DNA of 64,000 nt from NCBI RefSeq assembly GCF_002876705.1, contig NZ_MDAG01000079.1, forward strand, positions 1 through 64,000, read 5' to 3'. Position 1 is the stretch's first letter; every line of letters begins with the position of its first letter. The stretch is from Enterovibrio norvegicus_B (GTDB lineage: Bacteria; Pseudomonadota; Gammaproteobacteria; Enterobacterales; Vibrionaceae). The position numbers and the translations under genes are program-made. Of the stretch, positions 1-6,389 are shown piece by piece. The notes under the pieces are model-generated. The model worked only from the letters and a program-made list of their open reading frames with translations. It was not told the DNA's origin and did no database searches.

Positions 1-83
1 CTCGAAGCGCTTAGAAAGTATTGTGAATACATTGGTTTGGTCGGGTTAATCGAGGGCAAGTGCCCGTTATCACAACGTTATCC
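1..83 (+). repeat. Partial integron attC site, 5' part outside window
   Basis: The first 83 bases end in an R'-type core box (GTTATCC, 77-83) preceded by CCCGTTATCACAAC. They are about 90% identical by eye to the right part of the site at 338-455, with the same stretch CATTGGTTTGGTCGGGTT. This is the 3' part of a VCR-like attC recombination site of a Vibrio superintegron. The left half lies outside the window. Confidence 0.75.
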
Positions 84-314
84 GTCCGTTCTTCTCATTG
101 TTTAGTTTGCAATGTTTGGTTAGCTATTTCCTCTCTTCGTCGCAGGCTGTTTAATCTGAAAACGCTCATCAAACCAATCCCAAACTCAATGCAAAATCAT
201 GTGGCTATCTTTGCTAAGTTGAATTCAATGCCTTTGGTTTTATCGAGTGATTTTGCCTTTAAAGCCACAGTTGAATTCACAAAATGGCGCGTTCGTTGGG
301 TGTTGGCGGCGTAG
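60..314 (+). CDS. Putative integron cassette ORF, unknown function
   Basis: This 84-codon frame would start at a GTG inside the preceding attC and fills the cassette body between two attC sites. The product is basic and has no domain I recognise. It contains a run of Arg residues near position 28 and a hydrophobic patch near 58-68. No Shine-Dalgarno sequence sits ahead of the GTG. Many superintegron cassettes carry conserved but apparently non-coding or poorly expressed frames of this kind, so it may not be translated. Apart from this frame the cassette (84-337) shows nothing recognisable on either strand. Confidence 0.25.
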   Translation: MPVITTLSVRSSHCLVCNVWLAISSLRRRLFNLKTLIKPIPNSMQNHVAIFAKLNSMPLVLSSDFAFKATVEFTKWRVRWVLAA

Positions 315-337
315 CCGCGATAGTATGAAAGTTCAGC

Positions 338-455
338 GGCTAACAAGGTCATGAGCGGGACACCTTGCCAATCTCGAAGCGTTTAGAAAGTAGCGTGAAT
401 ACATTGGTTTGGTCGGGTTTAGTGCGGGCAAGTTCCCGTTATCACAACGTTAAGC
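338..455 (+). repeat. Integron attC site (VCR-like)
   Basis: The left core box GGCTAAC (338-344) and right core box GTTAAGC (449-455) bracket about 118 bp with imperfect internal symmetry. For example, AAGGT...ACCTT lies at the left end and CGGGCAAGTTCCCG at the right. The right part nearly repeats bases 1-83. Length and boxes fit a VCR-type attC. The orientation places the integrase upstream, to the left. Confidence 0.8.
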
Positions 456-475
456 ATCATGAGATATTAATTGTT

Positions 476-931
476 ATGAATCAGGCTCCATCATACGAAG
501 AACTAAAAGATAGTGAGTGTTTTTGGTTACAACTCACACCTAATATTGCAGGTATGACTGAGACCTTCGATGGAAGTGACGAGGGTGAACCTATATATTC
601 ATCTCTTTATTACGAGACAATTATAACCGCAGTTGAAGATGGTTTTGACTTCCCAGATCAAGACGTGCGAATCAACATATCGGAGAGTAGTAGTGAAGAA
701 ATAGGTTCGTTATCTGGAAAATATCCAATCGGATTCATCCAATTCCATGAAGACTGTACCTCTGTAACGTTGATGTGCAGGAGTGAACTGGTATCGCGTA
801 TGATTTCAAACTTTGGGTTGATTAAAGCGAGGGAAATTGAACTTTTCGTTACTTTACCGATAATCCCAAGCACTCTCCCTAGAATCTACCCAGTACTAAA
901 TTTTCAGTATAGGGTCAGGGTATCGTCCTAA
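476..931 (+). CDS. Integron cassette gene, hypothetical protein (151 aa)
   Basis: This gene sits between two attC sites, so it is a cassette gene. The ATG at 476 begins 20 bases after the attC core box, as is usual for cassettes. The open frame extends upstream into the attC, but that part is only attC sequence. The product is acidic in its first 100 residues (many Asp/Glu/Ser), has no signal peptide or membrane segment, and ends in a more hydrophobic, Pro-rich tail. I do not recognise a family. Its size and composition would suit a small cytoplasmic immunity or stress protein, but nothing in the sequence proves that. Confidence 0.6.
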   Translation: MNQAPSYEELKDSECFWLQLTPNIAGMTETFDGSDEGEPIYSSLYYETIITAVEDGFDFPDQDVRINISESSSEEIGSLSGKYPIGFIQFHEDCTSVTLMCRSELVSRMISNFGLIKAREIELFVTLPIIPSTLPRIYPVLNFQYRVRVSS

Positions 932-940
932 GAGAATGAT

Positions 941-1058
941 GCTTAACAAGCAAATAAACGTGGACGTTTACTCGTGGCGCAATTTTTCACAGAAACCCAG
1001 TGATTTGGGCGTTTCAATCAGTTTGGGCTAGTTAACGCCCGTTATTCGAACGTTAGGC
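941..1058 (+). repeat. Integron attC site
   Basis: The left core GCTTAAC (941-947) and right core GTTAGGC (1052-1058) are near-complementary and enclose about 118 bp. The centre contains an inverted segment (AAACCCAGTGATTTGGG), and the right end has GCCCGTTATTCGAAC before the core. It differs from the 338-455 site except at the ends, as expected for attC sites of different cassettes. Confidence 0.8.
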
Positions 1059-1087
1059 ATTGAATTGGTGTTGGAGAGACAAAGTAG

Positions 1088-1468
1088 ATGAATGAAGTCG
1101 TTGTTGTGAAGGATGAAGATAATGAATTGCCAATTCCTACTATTTGGCGTCCGATTTTCAAAGAAATAGTGTCGGCACTAGCACAGAAAGACTACCTACT
1201 GAAAAGCAAGCCTAGATTTACTTCACCTATGTCTCAGGAAACAGCAGATTATATCTCTGAATATATCGAAGACTATGGAGAAACACTTATAGACTTGCCT
1301 GATAAAACGTGGGATTCATCAACCTGCTTGTGGATGGGTAGTAAGTGGGAAGTTCTGATTGATTTATGGACTGACGGTGAAGGTCGAAGTGATCTGGCAC
1401 TTAAAGCTGAAGTTGAAGAATCTGAAACCAACTATTTAGTTACCGTTGAAATGGTATACGTACCATAA
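1088..1468 (+). CDS. Integron cassette gene, small acidic protein (126 aa, possibly DUF7668-like)
   Basis: This cassette gene lies between the attC at 941-1058 and a truncated attC starting at 1474. GGAGAG about 10 bases upstream serves as ribosome binding site for the ATG at 1088. The protein is acidic and soluble, with a pattern of conserved-looking Trp residues (WRPIF, KTWDSS, SKWEVLIDLW) and a C-terminal VYVP. From memory this resembles small proteins now filed under DUF7668, whose role is unknown; I hold that assignment loosely. There is no signal peptide or membrane segment. A mobile cassette setting fits a toxin, immunity or accessory factor, but the function is open. Confidence 0.65.
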   Translation: MNEVVVVKDEDNELPIPTIWRPIFKEIVSALAQKDYLLKSKPRFTSPMSQETADYISEYIEDYGETLIDLPDKTWDSSTCLWMGSKWEVLIDLWTDGEGRSDLALKAEVEESETNYLVTVEMVYVP

Positions 1469-1473
1469 AAAGA

Positions 1474-1531
1474 GCCTAACAAGGCAATCAACGAGGGACG
1501 CTTTGTCAACGCGGCAGATTTTTAATAAAGC
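1474..1531 (+). repeat. Left half of an attC, interrupted
   Basis: The segment starts with a perfect core box GCCTAAC (1474-1480), followed by AAGGC and VCR-like AACGAGGGACGC and GTCAACGCGGC. No matching right core box follows within 150 bp. Instead the sequence passes at 1532 into AGGGACAGACA, the end repeat of the RAYT-type element. The site is therefore truncated or split. Confidence 0.6.
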
Positions 1532-1542
1532 AGGGACAGACA
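1532..1542 (+). repeat. Left terminal repeat of RAYT-type element
   Basis: AGGGACAGACA here is the exact inverse of TGTCTGTCCCT at 2826-2836. The two 11-bp repeats enclose the interrupted transposase at 1678-2640. RAYT transposases are known to act on short REP-like flanking repeats, so this is read as one end of the element. The 135 bases between repeat and transposase hold no gene. Confidence 0.6.
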
Positions 1543-1677
1543 CTCTAAGAAAACCATAACCTTATCAGTTGCATGCGTTAGTGCTTTCAGGCTCAAAGGT
1601 GTGTGATAAAGATGAATAGGTGGTTTCAAAACGATATGCTTTTCATATTGTTTGGTTGCCATCCATTTTGAATCTCA

Positions 1678-2640
1678 ATGACAAAAGCCCGATCCTCCCT
1701 CATCAGTATTGAAGCTACACCTTATTACCACTGCGTTTCCCGTTGTGTTCGTCGGTCATTTCTCTGTGGCTATGATGAGCAAGCGCAACAAAGTTACGAA
1801 CATCGTCGAGAGTGGATTGAAAAACGATTACTTGCACTGGCAGGTGCGTTTTGTATCGATGTATGCGCTTACGCCGTCATGAGTAATCACTATCATGTGG
1901 TTTTGCATATCAATGCTGAAAAGGCAAAAGCGCTGTCAAATTTAGAGGTGGTCGAACGTTGGCTCGCTTTTCATCATGGGCCCACGCTAATTCGACGATT
2001 TATTCAGGGCGATAAACTGTCTGAGGCAGAAACTGAACGATGCAATGAGATCATTGAAGTGTGGCGAGAGCGTCTTGTATAAATCAGTTGGTTTATGCGT
2101 CTGATCAATCAACACATTGCCTCAGAAGCGAATAGAGAGGACAACTGCACCGGACATTTCTGGGAAGGGCGCTTTAAAAGCCAAGCATTGCTTGATGAGA
2201 AAGCCGTCGCCGCAGCCATGGCCTATGTCGACTTGAACCCTGTACGCGCAGCAATTGCCGAGACGCCAGAAACGTCGGATTATACCAGCGTGAAAGCGCG
2301 CATTGATGCGATGGAAAGTAATAAAACCTCCCCACAAGGTTTGTTTCCTTTTGCAGGCAACCCACGAGAGAATATGCCAGATGGTATTCCTTTTCGGCTA
2401 ATGGATTACCTTGCATTGGTTGATTGGACAGGAAGGCAAGTACGTGATGATAAACGTGGACATATTGATAATACTTCGCCGCCACTGCTCGAAAGGCTAG
2501 GGTTTGACGCTAAAAGTTGGTTGGCCACATGCACGAACATTGAGCAAGGCGGCATTGTCGGCACTGAAACCGCAATAAAGACGGCGTTACCTCACCTGCA
2601 GCGGAAGCGATTTTGCGGGTTTCGGTTGCCAAACCGCTAA
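1678..2640 (+). pseudogene. REP-associated (Y1/HUH) transposase, in-frame stop
   Basis: The frame runs 1678-2640 and encodes a RAYT (TnpA_REP, IS200-like Y1) transposase, a single-strand DNA nuclease that recognises REP-type hairpins. The HUH motif is present (MSNHYHVVLH, residues 63-72), and so is the region of the catalytic Tyr (AYVDLNPVRA). A TAA at 2080-2082 interrupts it: both halves are in the same frame, and family members as I recall them read through here with a sense codon before ISWFMR. The stop separates the HUH from the Tyr, so neither product (134 aa; 181 aa from ATG 2095) should be catalytic. The last 40 residues also look unlike the usual C terminus. Confidence 0.85.
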
Positions 2641-2825
2641 CAAAACTCTCCTCTAGAACAAACGATGTCTCAGGCGCTAGCTTGAGGGTCTTGCTGCGTG
2701 TCATTCAGTCAAATTCTGTAATTTGTTTTCCGATAGAGCGCTATGATAGTTTTGCTCTGAAGAATGACGCGCTCGACAGAGCAAACGAGTCTTTCTAGAT
2801 GTACAACTGGGATGAATTTTAAGTC

Positions 2826-2843
2826 TGTCTGTCCCTAGTTAGT
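2826..2843 (+). repeat. Right terminal repeat of RAYT-type element
   Basis: TGTCTGTCCCT (2826-2836) is the exact inverse of the left end at 1532-1542 and is followed by AGTTAGT. The 15-mer CTGTCCCTAGTTAGT (2829-2843) is repeated exactly at 3836-3850, beyond the next gene. The intervening 2641-2825 shows no gene I can support. Confidence 0.6.
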
Positions 2844-2880
2844 GGCCTAGTTAGTCGCTAGTTTCAATATGGAGGTTGTT

Positions 2881-3519
2881 TTGTTCAAGCTATATTACTA
2901 CCCAAACAATGCGAGTTTAGCTCCGCATTTCCTACTTCATCATGTTGGCGCTGAATACGATCTTTTACTGGTTGATAAGACGTCAAACTCTCAGAAATCA
3001 GCCGAATATTTAAAGCTGAATCCAGCTGGCCGTATTCCTACTCTCGTGCATAATGAACAAGCGATTTTTGAGAGCGCTGCAATCTGTATTCATATTTGTG
3101 AATTACACCCCGAACACGGCCTAATTCCGGTTGTGGGTGACGCTATGCGTCCGCTGTTCTTTCAATGGTTAGCTTTTCTAAATAACACGCTTCAAGCTGA
3201 GTTAATGGTTCGTTATTATCCGCATCGTCATACGAATGATGAATCAACTATTCCAAATGTTGTAGCGGCTCAAGATGAGTGTATTGCCGAAGCTTTGTCG
3301 ATCATAGATGATCAGCTAGAGCACAATGACTACCTACTAGGTGACACTTTGTCTGCGTGTGACTATTTTTTGTTCATGTTGGCTGAATGGTCGCTACCCA
3401 TTCAGAGATCCCCGTTGACATTCAAACACTTGGCTGGCTATCTGAATCGCCTGTCGAAACATCCAACAGTGAAGGCTGTTTGTGACATTGAAGGTATAGA
3501 TCTCACACCATTTAAGTAA
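2881..3519 (+). CDS. Glutathione S-transferase family protein
   Basis: The product is a cytosolic GST of about 212 aa. The N-terminal thioredoxin-like domain (about 1-80) opens with KLYYYPNNASLAPH, and carries the cis-Pro turn GRIPTLV and the glutathione-binding ESAAI. The helical C domain (about 90-210) carries DYLLGDTLSACDYF, the usual N-capping region. I favour the TTG at 2881, because GGAGG (2871-2875) lies five bases before it and the homologous start is MxKLYYYP. The ATG at 2869 has no ribosome site and overlaps that GGAGG. The gene lies between two copies of the 15-mer at the RAYT element's right end and looks like passenger DNA. The substrate is unknown. Confidence 0.85.
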   Translation: MFKLYYYPNNASLAPHFLLHHVGAEYDLLLVDKTSNSQKSAEYLKLNPAGRIPTLVHNEQAIFESAAICIHICELHPEHGLIPVVGDAMRPLFFQWLAFLNNTLQAELMVRYYPHRHTNDESTIPNVVAAQDECIAEALSIIDDQLEHNDYLLGDTLSACDYFLFMLAEWSLPIQRSPLTFKHLAGYLNRLSKHPTVKAVCDIEGIDLTPFK

Positions 3520-4069
3520 TATCCATACAAAGCGATTAAGACGGTTTTTTAACGCTTAGCGTTTTCGGATTACTTCATTTAAATATATAAAACAATGGAT
3601 TAGGTTGGGATTCTGGCGTTGCTCACCCTTAATGCGGCTACATGGATCCCTCCGTTCGTCAAACATCCGCAAGACATTCTGATATGCGCCCCGGACTACC
3701 ACTCTATATTTGGCTTTTCGCTAACTCTCGTCATGGCTCTGATGACATTACATGGTTGCAGTGCTTTGTTCGTTAGAAGGCACCAAATGTGCCCGCCGCA
3801 TTAACAGGCTCTTCTCTGCTGAACTTTAAGCATGCCTGTCCCTAGTTAGTTGAAATTCCCTCCGGATACAGTCACTTTTTTTCTGCGCAAAAAACGCCTT
3901 TCGCTGTCGGCACTTGTGGGCGATGTTAGGCATTAAAGCATGCAAGTCGCATAGGAATTTATACTTGTTGCCAGTCCATGCGGTATTGTCGCCGTCAGGA
4001 TGAATAGCGTGATTTTTATGCTTATACTTTCATATTGCTTGATCGTTTTTTATAAGGTTAATTTTAAAT
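3520..4069 (+). other. Gene-poor stretch with repeat copy and possible attC right half
   Basis: No convincing gene lies here; a 61-codon frame at 3619-3804 lacks a ribosome site and any family resemblance. The 15-mer CTGTCCCTAGTTAGT recurs at 3836-3850. After it, 3851-3934 ends in a perfect attC right core box GTTAGGC (3928-3934) preceded by TGTGGGCGAT. It could be the missing right half of the attC cut at 1531, so the array may end at 3934. AT-rich sequence with AAGG at about 4052 leads to the globin gene. Confidence 0.45.
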
Positions 4070-5254
4070 ATGAATACGGTTGAATTGGTTGAAGAAAGCT
4101 TTGCGAAACTGCCCGATGGAAAGAAATTCGCAGAGCTTTTCTATCAACGGATTTCAGAGCATTCGCCTCATCTGATGCCACTTTTCGCGAACACCTCGAT
4201 GACAAAAATGGCCGACAAACTGCTTGCCGCGTTGACGGCAATGGTTGCTGCTTTGCATGATCCGGAAAAGTTGCAGAATATGCTGGGACCGTTGGGGCAG
4301 CGGCACTTGTCTTACGGTGTGCTGGAGTCGCACTATTCGATTGTCGGTCAAACCCTGCTTCAGACGTTTGAGGAAGAGCTAGGCGAGGAATGGACGGATG
4401 ACTATGCGGCTGCTTGGTCAGAGGTCTACAGCAACGCCGCTCAGATAATGCAAGAGGGTGCGGCAAAAGCGAAAGCGCAAACCCAAAGCACAACCGAGAC
4501 AGCCAAGAAACCCGTAAAAACTGGCGCTTTGGCATGGCTTTATTCTCTGCCAGTGCCAAAGCTATTGATTTTGTGGTTGGCACTGTCGGTGGTTGTATTG
4601 GAGATTGCCGCCATATATGGGGTTCCGAATTGGACAAGGTTACTCAGTGCCTGCTCTTTGGTGCTGTTAATCATGACTATGCTACGAGGAAATAACGATG
4701 CAGAAAAAGCCGGAATCCTTGAGTGTTGGAAAACGATTGACAGCTCGCACGGCGTGAAAACATCCCGGGCGAGACAGATTGCGATGGAGCGCCTGAATGA
4801 AAAGAAATGCGCAATGAACAGAATGGATCTGTCAGAAGTGTGTTTGATGAAAATATCATTGGATGGTGCTGACCTGAGTGATTCAAATCTGAGTGAGGCA
4901 GACCTAACGGAATCATCGCTGGCGGGCGCGAATTTTACAAAAGCGCGGTTAGACAGAGCGCTATTGGTGAGTATCTATGCGCCGCAAGTAGACATGTCAT
5001 TTGTCACCTTGGCTAAGGCTAACCTTTCATCATCCAATTTGGAAAAAGGCTCGTTTCTCTTTTGCAACATGAAAGGGGCCAATTTATCGGGCGCAAATTT
5101 GAAGGGCGCAAACCTAACAGGTGTACTGATGGACAAAGACACCTACCTATCTGGTGCTGATCTTCGTGGAGCAATCATAGATGACAGCATGTTGGATCAA
5201 GCCTATACCATTGGAATGATAAGACCTGACGGGAGTGTGGTCACCGAGGCGTAA
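4070..5254 (+). CDS. Globin - transmembrane - pentapeptide-repeat fusion protein
   Basis: The protein has 394 aa. Residues 1-135 look like a bacterial single-domain globin: PLF at 37-39 gives the CD1 Phe, and GQRHLSYGV places the proximal haem His at 79. The distal E7 position does not clearly show the usual Gln. Residues 163-182 and 188-205 form two hydrophobic segments that would anchor it in the inner membrane. Residues 253-380 are pentapeptide repeats (DGADLSDSNL, KGANLSGANL and similar), which fold as a right-handed beta-helix. Both soluble domains should face the cytoplasm. A role in sensing or binding O2, NO or redox state coupled to protein contacts is inference. The start codon has only a distant AAGG. 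The gene is monocistronic. Confidence 0.8.
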   Translation: MNTVELVEESFAKLPDGKKFAELFYQRISEHSPHLMPLFANTSMTKMADKLLAALTAMVAALHDPEKLQNMLGPLGQRHLSYGVLESHYSIVGQTLLQTFEEELGEEWTDDYAAAWSEVYSNAAQIMQEGAAKAKAQTQSTTETAKKPVKTGALAWLYSLPVPKLLILWLALSVVVLEIAAIYGVPNWTRLLSACSLVLLIMTMLRGNNDAEKAGILECWKTIDSSHGVKTSRARQIAMERLNEKKCAMNRMDLSEVCLMKISLDGADLSDSNLSEADLTESSLAGANFTKARLDRALLVSIYAPQVDMSFVTLAKANLSSSNLEKGSFLFCNMKGANLSGANLKGANLTGVLMDKDTYLSGADLRGAIIDDSMLDQAYTIGMIRPDGSVVTEA

Positions 5255-5378
5255 AATGTATTCAGGGGGGATTAGGTCTTTGATTTGTGCATACGTGATA
5301 AAAAGCTCAGTTCATGAATCATAAATCTAACCCCAATTCCTCTTCGGAGAACGAGAGTGCTTTGTCGAGAGCGGTGAA

Positions 5379-6275
5379 TCAGACTGCAAAGTAAGACGCT
5401 ATCTTTTCCCTTAGCCAGATGTTCGATGGGCTATTACGCTCGCGATTATGAACCATCAAACGGTATCTTATTGGGTGGACGGTAAAAGGGATGTCCAATA
5501 TCTGGATGTTTAGCCTTTCTGCAAACAGTGAGGCAATGCTTGCCGTCATTGTTGCAATGCAATCACTGTTTGACACCATCGACAGCTGTGAAACCAGTGA
5601 CGTGCATTCTGCCGCTACCTGCCTGTCATCAAGCCTTTCTTTAGTGAAATAGTCCGCCAGATACGCATCTTCCCTTCGCAATTTTAACGTGATGTGTTTT
5701 TCGTCGTAAAACTGCGCCTGGCTGATCGCGCCATCAATTCTTGGGTGGCCTTTACGGGCGATCACGCAGATACCGTCCTCAAAGAGATCTTCGGTAAAGA
5801 ATGAACGTGTCGAGTAATTGGCAAACTCTATCGCCATATCCGCTTGGTGTTGGTTCAAACCAGTGATCAGTTTCTCTTCATTAGAAAGGGTAGGTTGAAG
5901 TTCTATCCTCACATTACCCAAACTGTCGTCCGATTCAATCTTAGGTAACAACATCATCATGACTGGCTCTGAGGTGTAGATGATGAATTTGCGTGGGTGC
6001 TCAGTTGAAAACCCATTCAAGCCCTCAAGAGCATTACTAATTTGAATCAGGGCTGGCTCAACGTGTGTCATCAGTGTTTGAGCATGCTGCGTTGGCGCAA
6101 TGCCTCTTCCTGATCGCACAAAGAGTTGGCTGCCAACTTGCTGTTGCAAACGCTTTAATAGCCCACTGACGCCCGGCTGCGTTAGCCCCATCTCTTCTGC
6201 TGCCATCGTGATGGATTGATGACGATAGACTGCCACGAAAACTTTCAGCAGGTTTAAATCAAGGTGACTTAGCAT
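5379..6275 (-). CDS. LysR-family transcriptional regulator
   Basis: The product is a 298-aa LysR-type regulator. The winged HTH occupies about 1-65 (DLNLLKVFVAVYRHQSITMA, then LTQPGVSGLLKRL), followed by a periplasmic-binding-protein-like effector domain. The ATG at 6275 is chosen over an upstream in-frame ATG because the family starts with L-x-x-L-D-L-N-L-L and GAGGG precedes it. The gene is divergent from the alkylsulfatase at 6390, with 114 bp between them, the classic arrangement for a LysR activator and its target. It therefore probably controls the sulfatase in response to an alkyl sulfate or a product, and also itself. Confidence 0.9.
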   Translation of the reverse strand: MLSHLDLNLLKVFVAVYRHQSITMAAEEMGLTQPGVSGLLKRLQQQVGSQLFVRSGRGIAPTQHAQTLMTHVEPALIQISNALEGLNGFSTEHPRKFIIYTSEPVMMMLLPKIESDDSLGNVRIELQPTLSNEEKLITGLNQHQADMAIEFANYSTRSFFTEDLFEDGICVIARKGHPRIDGAISQAQFYDEKHITLKLRREDAYLADYFTKERLDDRQVAAECTSLVSQLSMVSNSDCIATMTASIASLFAERLNIQILDIPFTVHPIRYRLMVHNRERNSPSNIWLREKIASYFAV

Positions 6276-6282
6276 TTCGCCC

Positions 6283-6300
6283 TCACATAACAAATTGTGA
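6283..6300. promoter_or_regulatory. Candidate LysR operator
   Basis: TCACA (6283-6287) and TGTGA (6296-6300) form a perfect interrupted palindrome, 8-15 bp upstream of the LysR start and about 90 bp before the sulfatase ATG. LysR regulators usually bind T-N11-A palindromes between divergent genes. The arm order is opposite to a CRP site, so CRP is less likely. Confidence 0.4.
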
Positions 6301-6389
6301 TGTTTCGAATCTATTTTCGTGCATGTATTGCTATGAGTCAACGCGTTAGATTAAGCCCATACCCAATACGAAACCCCAAGAGGTTTATT

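Noticed and set aside
2095..2640. C-terminal half of the transposase as a separate gene
   Set aside because: It continues in the same frame as the first half after a single stop codon and begins in the middle of a conserved region, so it is part of one broken gene.
3619..3804. 61-codon frame between GST and globin genes
   Set aside because: No ribosome site, no family resemblance, and odd composition (many Pro, His and Cys); more likely chance.
6283..6300. CRP site between LysR and sulfatase genes
   Set aside because: The arms read TCACA then TGTGA, the reverse of the CRP order TGTGA-N6-TCACA, and the spacing is 8.
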